From assembly GCF_051811025.1 (NCBI RefSeq), contig NZ_JBPWQE010000001.1:2790001-2854000 (forward strand): a stretch of 64,000 nucleotides of DNA, read 5' to 3'. Made by a program: the position numbers and the translations under genes. A model generated the notes under the pieces. It made no database searches and was not told the DNA's origin. It saw only the letters and a program-made list of their open reading frames with translations. The DNA is from Tardiphaga sp051811025 (GTDB lineage: Bacteria > Pseudomonadota > Alphaproteobacteria > Rhizobiales > Xanthobacteraceae). This document shows, piece by piece, positions 34,965 to 43,664 of this stretch (position 1 is the first letter of the stretch; every line of letters starts with the position of its first letter).

Positions 34965-36395
34965 GTGCGCCACTTCGCTCTTGCTTTGTCTGCGCTGTCC
35001 ATCCTGTTCAGCGCGGATGCAGCGCTCGCCGACAAGCGCGTCGCTTTCGTCGTTGGCAATGGCAGCTACAAGAATGTCGATCCGTTGCCGAACCCGCCGA
35101 TCGACGCGAAGGCGATGGCGAGCGCGCTGCGCAATGTCGGCTTCGACGTCATCGAAGGATCGAACCTGACGCGCGACGGCATGACCGAAAAGCTGCTCGA
35201 CTTCGGCCGCAAGGCGCAGGGCGCCGATGTCGCGGTGTTCTTCTATGCCGGCCACGGTATCTCGGTGAATAACATCAACTACCTTTTGCCGATCGATGCC
35301 AATCTGAAGTCGGAGATGGACGTCAAGCTCGGTGCCGCCATCAATGTCGAGACCACGCTCGACCAGACCATGGGCGACGCCAAGGTGAAGCTGGTGTTCC
35401 TCGATGCCTGCCGCGACAATCCGTTTGCCGCCAAGATCCGCTCCAGCGGATCTGCCACGCGCAGCGTCGCGGTGTCGTCCGGCCTTGCCGAGATGAAGTC
35501 CGGCGAAGGCACGCTGATCGCATTCGCCACCAGCCCCGGCCAGACAGCGCTGGACGGCAAGAGCGGCGGCAACAGCCCGTTTACCCGCGCACTGTTGAAC
35601 AACATCACCACGCCCGGTGCCGAGATCCAGCAGGCGATGACGAAAGTGCGCGCGCAGGTGCAGGACGAAACCAACAAAGGCCAGCTGCCCTGGGGCCACA
35701 CCAATCTGATCGGCGCAGTCTATCTCAATCCGGACGTTCAGGCGCAGGTCGCCGTCGCCGCGGCCAGCCCCACTGCCGCCATGCCCGCGGCGGCCACCGC
35801 CGGTTCCGATGTCGAGCTTGAGTTCTGGCGCTCGATCAAGGACTCTAACCGGCCGGAGGAACTGAACGCCTACATTTCCATGTATCCGAACGGCCAGTTC
35901 AAGCCCCTCGCCCTCGCCCGTATCGCCGCACTGCAGGAAGCCGCGACGGCGCCGCGTACCGCTGCGCCGGGCGTGGACAAGGCCGTGTTTACCGAGGAAG
36001 CCAACCAGCTCACCGAGGACAAGATCGGCCTCGACAAGCTGAAGCGCCGCGACGTGCAACGCCGTCTCAACGGCCTTGGCTTCGACACCCAGGCGACCGG
36101 CAGCTTCGATGCCGGGACCCGTGGCGTGATCACGCGGTGGCAGGCGGCACGCGGTTACCCGACGTCGGGCTATCTCAACAAGGTGCAGCATGCCGCACTG
36201 CTCACCGAGGTCGTCGCGCTGAAGGAGGAACCGGCACCCGCAGCGAAGCCGGTGCGCCGCCAGGTGCAACAGCAGACCTATGAGGAAGCCCCCGTGGTCC
36301 GGCGCCAGGCTGCGCCCGCGCCCGCCCCGGCCATCGATCCTGCCGGTCCCGGCCGCTTCATCGGCGGCGTCGTTGGCGGCTTCCTTAACCGCTAG
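34965..36395 (+). CDS. Secreted caspase-like (peptidase C14) protein with peptidoglycan-binding-like C-terminus
   Basis: A 476-residue protein. After a signal peptide ('LSILFSADAALA') comes a caspase/metacaspase-like p20 domain: 'KRVAFVVGNGSYKN', catalytic His in 'FFYAGHGISV' (~residue 98) and catalytic Cys in 'FLDACRDNPF' (~147). After a linker, residues ~355-410 form a PG_binding_1-like helical repeat ('RRDVQRRLNGLGFDTQATGSFD'). The C-terminal tail is Pro/Ala-rich and ends with glycine repeats ('FIGGVVGGFLNR'). Both catalytic residues are kept, so it should be an active Arg/Lys- or Asp-type protease in the periplasm. The GTG start follows GGGGAG. Its biological role is unknown. Confidence 0.87.
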   Translation: MRHFALALSALSILFSADAALADKRVAFVVGNGSYKNVDPLPNPPIDAKAMASALRNVGFDVIEGSNLTRDGMTEKLLDFGRKAQGADVAVFFYAGHGISVNNINYLLPIDANLKSEMDVKLGAAINVETTLDQTMGDAKVKLVFLDACRDNPFAAKIRSSGSATRSVAVSSGLAEMKSGEGTLIAFATSPGQTALDGKSGGNSPFTRALLNNITTPGAEIQQAMTKVRAQVQDETNKGQLPWGHTNLIGAVYLNPDVQAQVAVAAASPTAAMPAAATAGSDVELEFWRSIKDSNRPEELNAYISMYPNGQFKPLALARIAALQEAATAPRTAAPGVDKAVFTEEANQLTEDKIGLDKLKRRDVQRRLNGLGFDTQATGSFDAGTRGVITRWQAARGYPTSGYLNKVQHAALLTEVVALKEEPAPAAKPVRRQVQQQTYEEAPVVRRQAAPAPAPAIDPAGPGRFIGGVVGGFLNR

Positions 36396-36417
36396 GCCCG
36401 CGATCTAGAGCGGCAGC

Positions 36418-36657
36418 CTACTTGCCGGCTGCCTTGCGCAGCGCATCATTCATACGGTCCTGCCAGCCCGGCCCGTCCTGCTGGAAATATTCCAGCACGT
36501 CCTGATCGATCCGCAGCGACACCAGTTCGCGCGCGCCGGGAATGGCTGCCTTGGCGACCGGTGCCTCGACCGGTTTGGTGGTCGTCTTCTTGAACGCCGC
36601 CTCCGCCTCGGTGCGGGCATCCTGGAGAGTGCGCGGGCGTCGCGGGGGCTGTGCCAT
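36418..36657 (-). CDS. Orphan BrnA-type antitoxin-like protein
   Basis: A 79-residue protein whose C-terminal half resembles BrnA antitoxins (ribbon-helix-helix; 'LVSLRIDQDVLEYFQQDGPGWQDRMNDALRKAAGK' region, residues 45-79). The N-terminal half is basic and Ala-rich. BrnA pairs with the RNase BrnT and represses its own operon, but no BrnT-like gene lies on either side. It may be a stand-alone DNA-binding regulator or a remnant. It is convergent with the caspase-like gene. Confidence 0.72.
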   Translation of the reverse strand: MAQPPRRPRTLQDARTEAEAAFKKTTTKPVEAPVAKAAIPGARELVSLRIDQDVLEYFQQDGPGWQDRMNDALRKAAGK

Positions 36658-37000
36658 CTGGGTCAGATTCCTTCAAACGTTGCCGACGAGAGATAGCGCC
36701 CGCTGAGCGGCTGCACAATCGCTTCCACCGTGCCTCCGAAGATGCGTCCGCACCAAGGGCGCGATGTGGCAGCTACTCGCCTCTGCTGCACGACCGGCAG
36801 TGTCAGCAAATTTTACAAATGTCATTCATCGTAACAGGCGCATTCTTCGTGACGCACGCGGCATCGCACAAAGGTGAACGCGCTGCGACAAACATGCTGT
36901 GAAGTAAAAAACTTCAAAGCAACGCATTTGTGTTGCGACACGGTCAAACAAATCGGATTAGGATCGTGTCATGTCCGATGAGACGACGAAGGAGGTCACG
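36658..37000. other. Intergenic region upstream of the zinc-ribbon gene
   Basis: No convincing gene. The right half is A+T-richer than its surroundings and holds two small dyads, GAAGT-AAAAA-ACTTC (36901-36915) and GCAAC-N8-GTTGC (36919-36936), which could be operator-like. They lie 65-100 bases before the next start. Confidence 0.5.
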
Positions 37001-37216
37001 ATGTCAGCATCAGCTGAAGTCCGTACGACCAAAACGTCCCATCCCGCGCCGCGTGGCAGCGATCTTCCGACCTGCCCGGTTTGTGCGGACTCGATGATTG
37101 CTGCCGAAGCGTCGGCCTTTCTCACCGATGACGTCGTCAGCTATCTCTGGACCTGCGATACATGCGGCTATGGCTTTGTGACCAAGCATGCATTTCGCCG
37201 GACGGTCTGCAACTAG
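37001..37216 (+). CDS. Small zinc-ribbon-like protein
   Basis: A 71-residue protein with two CxxC knuckles ('CPVCAD' and 'CDTCGY', about 30 residues apart), the arrangement of a zinc ribbon. A basic, Thr/Ser-rich N-terminus of ~22 residues precedes it. The ATG at 37001 is preceded by AAGGAGGTCACG, an excellent ribosome-binding site, so I prefer it to the ATG at 36971. Function is unknown; nucleic-acid or protein binding is likely. Confidence 0.75.
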   Translation: MSASAEVRTTKTSHPAPRGSDLPTCPVCADSMIAAEASAFLTDDVVSYLWTCDTCGYGFVTKHAFRRTVCN

Positions 37217-37930
37217 CGCTGTTCGCGCGGACCGGCGTGAGCTGATCTTGGATTGCTCAGCGATCCGAGGAAGACGTCGATTGCGACTATCGCCTTCTCC
37301 GCGCCTCTGCTTGCCCGTCGAGGGCTGCTTTCCACGCGAATGGGACAACCAATACGCCCCGTAAGGCGAACGCTGCCAGCATCGCGCATGCGTCATTGAC
37401 GCTCCAAACAAAAGCAGCCGCTCGCACCGAGGCTCGACATATCCGTCTCGACCGACGTCCGCGTCGGCGCAGCATTGGCGCGCGTCAAGGTCAGCGATCT
37501 GCGCAAACGATTTATGCCGCCGCTGTTAAACTGCGCGGGTCAGATCTCTCGTTCGCTGAAAGGCCTTCGCTGAGGTGTAGCAAGCTTCAAGCAGCGCTCG
37601 AGCTTTGGAGATTTTGCAGCGTCGTAGAGACTATTTCTTCTCGCCCGCCGGAACTGAAAGAATGTCTCCGAAGCAAATCCAGCGATCCCCCTCGAATCGC
37701 GTCAGCTGCTCCGACCAGACCCGTCGCTTCGATATTGCAACGACGCGCAACCATCGCATCTCTTAAGAGCCAGAAACTAGCGATCCTGGTCACGCGTGCA
37801 CCAGGCAATGGCCACGCCGCAGTCACACCTTCGCCATTTCTGATGTTCCCAAGCCGTGCTAACCAGCTGTCGGGTCTACAGCGGAGAAGCCGTCTCTCGG
37901 GTCGAGGGGATACCCGCACTGGAGTCGGTC
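37217..37930. other. Gene-poor stretch before the lpxD-like gene
   Basis: I see no supportable gene in these ~700 bases. Open frames on both strands (for example 37396-37980 plus and 37587-37919 minus) have no recognisable domain, no ribosome-binding site and unusual codon use. Composition is more A+T-rich than the neighbouring core genes. It may be decayed DNA at the edge of an acquired segment. Confidence 0.5.
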
Positions 37931-38977
37931 ATGACCGGTCAAATTCCCTTCTTCGTGCCCAAGCGCACGATCACCGCTAGTGAGGTCGCAGGCATCGCGG
38001 GCTTACTTTTTGTTACAAAAGATTTCCTCATTTCGGCTGGGGCAGCGCTAGAGACAGCGCGCCGCGGCGAGCTGAGCTATATGGACAATCACAAGTATCT
38101 TGAGGCCTTGAGGCAGACGAATGCGGGCGCTTGTCTCGTCTCCCCGCGCTTCAGCGCGTCCGTTCCAAAGGAGACCTATTCTTTTGTGACACCTCAGCCG
38201 TATTTGATTTACTCGAGAATCCTCGCGTTGCTCTATCCAGGGGCGGCTATCCCGGGGTCACTTTTCGAGACTGTCGGCATTTCTCCAAACGCCACGATTC
38301 ATGCTTCAGCCATCATCGATTGCGGGGTTACCATCGATCCCGGCGCAGTGATCGGTCCTCGCGCCAAGATCGGTGAACGCACTTATATCGGGTCAAACGT
38401 CGTGATCGGTCCAGACGTAACCATCGGGAGCCATAGCTCGGTCGGCGCCGGCGCTATCATTGCGCACGCAACTGTCGGCAATCACGTCATTGTCCATCCA
38501 GGCGTATCGATCGGGCAGGACGGCTTCGGATTCGTGCCTGACAAAGGCGGACATATAAAAATTCTCCAGGTCGGAGGCGTCATTATTGAGGACTGCGTCG
38601 AAATAGGCGCAAACACGACCATCGATCGCGGGTCGACCCGTAACACGTTTATCGGCGAAGGGACGAAGCTCGATAACCTCGTACAGGTCGCCCACAACGT
38701 GACGATTGGCAGACACTGCCTCATCGCCGCGCAAGTCGGAATTGCCGGGTCCGCAACTCTCGGGAGTTTTGTTGCAATAGGCGGCCAGACTGGAATTGCT
38801 CCTCATCTGACGATCGGCGACGGCGCACAGATAGCCGGTGCCAGCGGCGTCACGCGCGACGTGCCCGCAGGAGAGCGGTGGGCAGGATTCCCAGCCCGCC
38901 CCAGCCGCAGGTTTTTCCGGCAATACAAGGCTATGGAAATGCTTGCGGCCGGTTACCGCGAGACAAACGATCGATGA
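37931..38977 (+). CDS. LpxD-type UDP-3-O-acylglucosamine N-acyltransferase, stand-alone copy
   Basis: A 348-residue acyltransferase that would transfer an acyl chain to UDP-3-O-acyl-glucosamine in lipid A synthesis. Residues ~1-110 form the LpxD uridine-binding domain ('NPKY'-type 'DNHKYLEALRQ'). Residues ~115-320 are hexapeptide repeats forming a left-handed beta-helix ('GANTTIDRGSTRNTFIGEGTKLDNLVQVAHNVTIG', with the catalytic His). It stands alone, not in the usual bamA-lpxD-fabZ-lpxA operon, and codon use is less GC-biased than in adjacent genes. It is probably a second, acquired or specialised LpxD. The ATG at 37931 was chosen to match the family's N-terminus. Confidence 0.85.
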   Translation: MTGQIPFFVPKRTITASEVAGIAGLLFVTKDFLISAGAALETARRGELSYMDNHKYLEALRQTNAGACLVSPRFSASVPKETYSFVTPQPYLIYSRILALLYPGAAIPGSLFETVGISPNATIHASAIIDCGVTIDPGAVIGPRAKIGERTYIGSNVVIGPDVTIGSHSSVGAGAIIAHATVGNHVIVHPGVSIGQDGFGFVPDKGGHIKILQVGGVIIEDCVEIGANTTIDRGSTRNTFIGEGTKLDNLVQVAHNVTIGRHCLIAAQVGIAGSATLGSFVAIGGQTGIAPHLTIGDGAQIAGASGVTRDVPAGERWAGFPARPSRRFFRQYKAMEMLAAGYRETNDR

Positions 38978-39028
38978 ACCTGACAGGTTGATGGACAGGT
39001 TAGTGTTTTCTCCACGCGCGACGAGCGG

Positions 39029-40162
39029 TTACCGCGGCGGAATATCGCCACGTGCCCAGCACTCACGCGTATGCGCCCGAAACTCTTCGAACGTTCCGGC
39101 CTCGATGGCTGCGCGGATACCCTGCATCAGGCTCTGGTAATAGGCGATGTTGATTTCCGACAGCAGCATCGCGCCCAGCGTTTCGCCGGAGCGCACGAGG
39201 TGATGCAGATAGGCGCGCGAATAGTCTCGCGCGGCCGGCCAGGTGCTCTCTTCGTCCAGCGGCCGCGGATCGTCCTGATGCCGCGCATTGCGCATATTGA
39301 TCTGGCCATAGCGTGTGAAGGCCATGCCGTGGCGGCCGTTACGCGTCGGCATCACGCAGTCGAACATGTCGACGCCGCGCGCTACCGCTTCCAGCATATC
39401 ATCCGGCGTGCCCACGCCCATCAGATAGCGCGGCCGGTCCGACGGCAGGATCGGGATCACTTCCTCAATCATCGCCAGCATCACCGCCTGCGGCTCGCCC
39501 ACCGCGAGGCCGCCGATCGCATAGCCATGAAAACCGATGTCGATGAGCCCGCGCGCACTGGCGCGGCGCAGTTCCGGCACGTCGCCGCCCTGCGCAATGC
39601 CGAACAGCATGTAGCCGTCGGGCGCCGTCTCGAAGGCGCGCTTGCAGCGCTCGGCCCAGCGCAGCGACAGCTGCATAGCGCGGTCGATATCGGCGCGTTC
39701 CGCCGGCAGCCGCACGCATTCATCGAGCTGCATCGCGATGTCGGAATTCAGCAGCCGCTGGATCTCGATGGCGCGCTCCGGCGTCAGTTCGAACTTGGCG
39801 CCGTCGATATGCGAGCGGAACGTGACGCCCTGCTCGGTCACCTTGCGCAACTGCGCCAGCGACATCACCTGGAAGCCGCCGGAATCGGTCAGCATCGGGC
39901 CGTTCCAGGTCGTGAATTTCTGTAACCCGCCGAACGACGCGACGCGTGCCGCGCCGGGACGCAACATCAGGTGGTAGGTATTGCCCAGCACGATATCGGC
40001 GCCGGCATCGCGCACGTCGCGCCAGTGCAGGCTCTTCATTGCGCCAAGGGTGCCGACCGGCATGAAAGCCGGTGTACGGACCACACCGTGCGGCGTCGTC
40101 AGTTGGCCCCTGCGTGCCGTGCCGTCAGTGCGCAGCAGTTCGAAATGATTGGCGACGGTCAT
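39029..40162 (-). CDS. tgt: tRNA-guanine transglycosylase (zinc ligands absent)
   Basis: Tgt exchanges guanine-34 of tRNAs with GU(N) anticodons for preQ1. The 377-residue protein keeps the active site: 'MLTDSGGFQVMSL' (substrate-binding Asp), 'GGLAVGEP' and 'GVDMFDCVMPTRNGRHG' (nucleophile Asp). However, the zinc site normally written CxCxxC before 'YSRAYLHHL' reads 'EESTWPAARDYSRAYLHHL', so all three cysteines are missing. The ATG at 40162 overlaps the queA stop by 4 nt, so translation is coupled to QueA, the next enzyme of the pathway. Confidence 0.94.
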   Translation of the reverse strand: MTVANHFELLRTDGTARRGQLTTPHGVVRTPAFMPVGTLGAMKSLHWRDVRDAGADIVLGNTYHLMLRPGAARVASFGGLQKFTTWNGPMLTDSGGFQVMSLAQLRKVTEQGVTFRSHIDGAKFELTPERAIEIQRLLNSDIAMQLDECVRLPAERADIDRAMQLSLRWAERCKRAFETAPDGYMLFGIAQGGDVPELRRASARGLIDIGFHGYAIGGLAVGEPQAVMLAMIEEVIPILPSDRPRYLMGVGTPDDMLEAVARGVDMFDCVMPTRNGRHGMAFTRYGQINMRNARHQDDPRPLDEESTWPAARDYSRAYLHHLVRSGETLGAMLLSEINIAYYQSLMQGIRAAIEAGTFEEFRAHTRECWARGDIPPR

Positions 40163-41241
40163 TGATTGCTTGTGTCCCGAAACAGCAGACTGGCGTCGCC
40201 GTATGAATAGAAACGATAGCCGGTCGCGATGGCATGGGCATAGGCCTGCTTCATCGTATCCATGCCGGCAAAGGCAGAGACCAGCATGAACAGCGTCGAA
40301 CGCGGCAGGTGGAAATTCGTGAGCATGATATCGACGGCGCGGAAGCGATAGCCGGGCGTGATGAAGATCGCAGTCTCGTCGGCGAACGGATGAATAACGC
40401 CGTCCTCGGACGTCGCGCTTTCCAGCAGGCGCATCGAGGTCGTGCCGACGGCAACGACGCGTCCGCCGGCCGCATGCGCTGTGTTCAACGCATCCGCCGT
40501 TGCGCGCGAGATCGTACCCCATTCGGAATGCATCTTGTGTTCGGCGGTGTCGTCGACCTTCACCGGCAGGAACGTCCCGGCCCCGACATGCAGCGTGATG
40601 CGATGCAGGCCGACGCCACGCGCCTTCAAGGCAGCTTCCAGCGCCGGCGTGAAGTGCAATCCCGCAGTAGGTGCTGCAACAGCCCCGTCATTGGCGGCGA
40701 ACATGGTTTGATAGTCGGCGGTGTCGCGCTCGTCCGGCGCGCGCTTTCCGGCGATGTAAGGCGGCAGCGGCGGCGCGCCGAGTTCGGCAATCGCCTGATC
40801 CAGCGCCGGCCCATGAAACGAGAAGGAGAAGATGATCTCGCCGGCTTCGCCCTTGTGCTCGACCAAAGCGTCGAGATGTCCGAGCAGGCAAACGCGGCCT
40901 TCATTACCGAAGCGAACCGTATCGCCTTCGGCCAACTTCTTCGCAGGTCGCACCAGCGCCTGCCAGCGCGAACCATCGAGCCGCTTGATCAGCGTCGCAT
41001 CGATCTTCGGTTCAGTCTCGCGGCCGATGCGGCGGCCGCTGAGCTGCGCCGAGATAACCCTGGTATCGTTGACTACGAGCTGATCGCCGGGCTTCAGCCA
41101 GGTCGGCAGATCCGAGACGACATGATCCTGCACGCCGATACCCGGCTGAACCACAAGCAGCCGCGCAGCATCGCGCGGGCTGGCGGGCCGCAACGCGATG
41201 TTCTCGGCAGGAAGCTCGAAATCGAAAATGTCGGTACGCAT
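40159..41241 (-). CDS. queA: S-adenosylmethionine:tRNA ribosyltransferase-isomerase
   Basis: QueA converts preQ1 in tRNA to epoxyqueuosine using the ribose of SAM. The 360-residue protein starts 'MRTDIFDFELPAENIALRPA' and contains 'GLHFTPALEAALKARGV' and 'VVAVGTTSMRLLESA', all typical. I chose the ATG at 41241 (preceded by AGGG) because the extension to 41286 is not conserved-looking. It is coupled to tgt by ATGA and lies downstream of ppiB in a tight minus-strand run. Confidence 0.96.
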   Translation of the reverse strand: MRTDIFDFELPAENIALRPASPRDAARLLVVQPGIGVQDHVVSDLPTWLKPGDQLVVNDTRVISAQLSGRRIGRETEPKIDATLIKRLDGSRWQALVRPAKKLAEGDTVRFGNEGRVCLLGHLDALVEHKGEAGEIIFSFSFHGPALDQAIAELGAPPLPPYIAGKRAPDERDTADYQTMFAANDGAVAAPTAGLHFTPALEAALKARGVGLHRITLHVGAGTFLPVKVDDTAEHKMHSEWGTISRATADALNTAHAAGGRVVAVGTTSMRLLESATSEDGVIHPFADETAIFITPGYRFRAVDIMLTNFHLPRSTLFMLVSAFAGMDTMKQAYAHAIATGYRFYSYGDASLLFRDTSNQ

Positions 41242-41326
41242 GGCCCTAAATGGCATTGCCGGGCATCGCCCGGCAACCCATCCCATTCGTCAGATGATCC
41301 GGGCCGAAGCCCGGCATGCGCCTGTA

Positions 41327-41794
41327 TCAGGCGGCCGCGTCAGCGGCCATGGTGGCCTTGACGATCTTGTCGGGGTTCTGCACCGGCTCGCCGCGCTTGA
41401 TCTTGTCGACGTTTTCCATGCCTTCGGTGACCTTGCCCCAGACGGTGTACTGCTTGTTGAGGAAGGACGCGTCGTCGAAGCAGATGAAGAACTGGCTGTC
41501 GCCAGAATCGGGGCTGGCCGCACGGGCCATCGACAGCGTGCCGCGCACATGCGGCTCGTTATTGAATTCGGCCTTCAGCTTCTTGCCCGAACCGCCGGTG
41601 CCGGTGCCCTGCGGGCAGCCGGTCTGCGCCATGAAGCCATCGATGACGCGGTGGAAGACGATACCGTCGTAGAAGCCTTCGCGCACGAGCTCCTTGATAC
41701 GGGCGACATGGCCCGGTGCCAGATCCGGGCGCATCTCGATGGTGACGGGACCCTGGGTGGTTTCAAGGATCAAAGTATTCTCGGTAACAGCCAT
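41327..41794 (-). CDS. ppiB: Cytoplasmic cyclophilin-type peptidyl-prolyl isomerase
   Basis: A 155-residue cyclophilin with no signal peptide. The core 'FYDGIVFHRVIDGFMAQTGCPQGTGTGGSGKKL' contains the catalytic Arg (FHRV) and the FMxQxGxP-type motif; 'SQFFICFDDASFLNKQYTVWGKV' completes the fold. It catalyses cis-trans isomerisation of prolyl bonds. Its start lies 25 bp inside the end of the upstream hypothetical gene, indicating co-translation. A paralogue with a signal peptide lies two genes upstream. Confidence 0.95.
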   Translation of the reverse strand: MAVTENTLILETTQGPVTIEMRPDLAPGHVARIKELVREGFYDGIVFHRVIDGFMAQTGCPQGTGTGGSGKKLKAEFNNEPHVRGTLSMARAASPDSGDSQFFICFDDASFLNKQYTVWGKVTEGMENVDKIKRGEPVQNPDKIVKATMAADAAA

Positions 41795-42222
41795 GCTCGT
41801 CTCTCTACTGGTTTGGGTTTGTTTCGGCGGTCGTCAAACCGCACTCGGAAGGGGCGTCCAGCGACCGCGTCGCCCAGGCCCCCGGTAAATGGCATCGGCG
41901 TGCAATGTTGCAATGTCTCCATCACAGCCGTTCGGTAGGCAACGCTGTCGGCCTCAGAGGCATCCGGCGTCTCGAAGGTAATTCGCGGCCTTCCGAGAAG
42001 TTCACCGGATCGTTTGAAGCTGAACAGCACCGTGATCTCCATGCCCGGATGACCGCGCGGCAATGCCGGCGGTTGCCAGCACGCTTTCAGCCTTCCGAAC
42101 ATGCCCTCCAGCGTGCTCACGGCGTCAGACTGCGCCGATGCCGGATGCGTCTGAAGGACACCAGACAGCAATGATGCCGCGAGCAGAGCAATCACCCTGC
42201 ATCGCGGCATCATGATGCTCAC
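41770..42222 (-). CDS. Secreted hypothetical protein between two cyclophilins
   Basis: A 150-residue protein with a signal peptide ('VIALLAASLLSGVLQTHPASAQ'). The mature part has 'LKACWQPPALPRGHPGMEITVLFSFKRSGELLGRPRI', a pattern recalling TonB C-terminal or TolA-like alpha/beta folds, and two cysteines. It is encoded in an operon with the two cyclophilins: its GTG start overlaps the ppiA stop (GTGA) and its end overlaps the ppiB start by 25 bp. Its role is unknown. An ATG at 42213 would shorten it by three residues. Confidence 0.8.
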   Translation of the reverse strand: MSIMMPRCRVIALLAASLLSGVLQTHPASAQSDAVSTLEGMFGRLKACWQPPALPRGHPGMEITVLFSFKRSGELLGRPRITFETPDASEADSVAYRTAVMETLQHCTPMPFTGGLGDAVAGRPFRVRFDDRRNKPKPVERRAWLLPRIL

Positions 42223-42800
42223 TTGATGTCGGAAGCGACCTGAACCTTGACCATCTTGTCAGGGTCAGTCACGGCACCGCTGGCCGAGCCGGGAGGCGCC
42301 TTCTTGAGCTTGTCCACCACGTCCATGCCGGCGACGACATCGCCAACCACGGTATACTTGCCGTTCAGGGACGAGCCTTCAGCGAACATGATGAAGAACT
42401 GCGAATTGGCCGAATCCGGATCGCCGGCACGTGCCATGCCGACCACGCCGCGCTTGTACGGCACCTGCGAGAATTCGGCCTTCAGGTTCGGATACTTCGA
42501 TCCACCGGTGCCGTTGAAGTTCTTGCCGTCGCCGGTTTGTGCCATGAAGCCGTCCATCACGCGGTGGAACGGTACGTTGTTGTAGTAACCTTCGCGGGCG
42601 AGCAGCTTGATGCGCTCGGCGTGCTGCGGAGCGATATCGGTGCGCAGCTTGATGATGATCCGGCCCTTGGTCGTGTCGATCACGATGGAATTGGCCTTGT
42701 CGAGGCCGGCCGGAAGCGGCGCAGTGGCCGGAGCTTGTGCCTGCACGACAGCGGGAACCGCGAAGATCAGCGCGGCAGCAAGTGCGACTATACGGATCAT
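42219..42800 (-). CDS. ppiA: Periplasmic cyclophilin-type peptidyl-prolyl isomerase
   Basis: A 193-residue cyclophilin with a signal peptide ('IVALAAALIFAVPAVVQAQA'), so it acts on folding of periplasmic proteins. The catalytic core is 'YYNNVPFHRVMDGFMAQTGDG' and 'SQFFIMFAEGSSLNGKYTVVG'. It precedes the hypothetical gene and ppiB. The ATG at 42800 follows a GGAG ribosome-binding site. Confidence 0.94.
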   Translation of the reverse strand: MIRIVALAAALIFAVPAVVQAQAPATAPLPAGLDKANSIVIDTTKGRIIIKLRTDIAPQHAERIKLLAREGYYNNVPFHRVMDGFMAQTGDGKNFNGTGGSKYPNLKAEFSQVPYKRGVVGMARAGDPDSANSQFFIMFAEGSSLNGKYTVVGDVVAGMDVVDKLKKAPPGSASGAVTDPDKMVKVQVASDIK

Positions 42801-42841
42801 GGAAACTCCGGATCAGAGAAGGCCGGTCAGCCGGCGTTTGA

Positions 42842-43339
42842 TTAAGCGGCGAATTTGGACTTGAGGCTCTTGGCAACCGCGTCCGGGACGAAAGCCGAAA
42901 CGTCGCCGCCCATGGCGGCGATTTGCCGGACCAGTGTGGCGGTGATCGGGCGGACGCTGACCGAGGCCGGAAGAAATACCGTCTGCACATCCGGCGCCAT
43001 GGTCTCGTTCATGCCGACGATCTGCATCTCGTAATCCAGATCGGTGCCGTCGCGCAGCCCGCGGATCATGATGGTCGCACCGATCTGTTGCGCCAGTGTG
43101 GTGGTGAGATTGTCATAGGTCGTGCAGTCGAATTCGCAGCCGGCGGCTGAGGCCAGCGGTCCGAACACCTGCTTCACCATCTCCAGCCGCTCGTCTGTCG
43201 AGAACAGCGGCTTCTTGCCAGGGTGGACGCCGATCGCGACCACGAGCTTGTCGCACAGGCCAACGGCATGGCGGACCACATCGAGATGGCCATTGGTGAC
43301 GGGATCGAATGAACCGGGATAAAGCGCGATACGAGGCAT
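42842..43339 (-). CDS. coaD: Phosphopantetheine adenylyltransferase
   Basis: CoaD makes dephospho-CoA from 4'-phosphopantetheine and ATP. The 165-residue protein has the nucleotidyltransferase motif 'YPGSFDPVTNGHLDV' (T/HxGH) at residues 7-21 and 'MIRGLRDGTDLDYEMQ' near residue 90, both typical. The start at 43339 follows GGAGGGGGA. It is the first gene of the minus-strand run to tgt. Confidence 0.97.
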   Translation of the reverse strand: MPRIALYPGSFDPVTNGHLDVVRHAVGLCDKLVVAIGVHPGKKPLFSTDERLEMVKQVFGPLASAAGCEFDCTTYDNLTTTLAQQIGATIMIRGLRDGTDLDYEMQIVGMNETMAPDVQTVFLPASVSVRPITATLVRQIAAMGGDVSAFVPDAVAKSLKSKFAA

Positions 43340-43664
43340 TCCCCCTCCTACCCCGCCCCCGTTCGAGCCGCAAGCCGACTTGGTTCCGCCCGCCGGGGCC
43401 GAATGGCAGGTGATTATTTTTGCCCCGGACTCGAACCGGGAGGCCGGTCAGTGCGTCTACTGGGTACGCAGGGACGATACTGAAAACACTGGGTTTTCCA
43501 GCCTCATGTGTCGTCACACGCGTTCGGATGAAACATAAACCGGGCCGGATGAAACCACTTTGCCCGGACACGACAACTTCCTGAAACCGGGTCTGATTAA
43601 TCAGGCAAGCACAGGAAGCGACAAACAAACCGGGCCAAAACGGCCTGAATGACAGGGGACCGTC
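43340..43664. other. Intergenic region between coaD and a small secreted protein gene
   Basis: No gene seen. The divergent promoters of coaD and the next gene must lie here. Short direct motifs such as ACCGGG(C/T) recur several times (about 43548, 43588, 43632). The dyad CTGATTAATCAG occurs near 43594. Confidence 0.5.

Noticed and set aside
37396..37980. Possible 194-codon gene before the lpxD-like gene
   Set aside because: No ribosome-binding site, no domain, and it overlaps the well-supported lpxD-like start.
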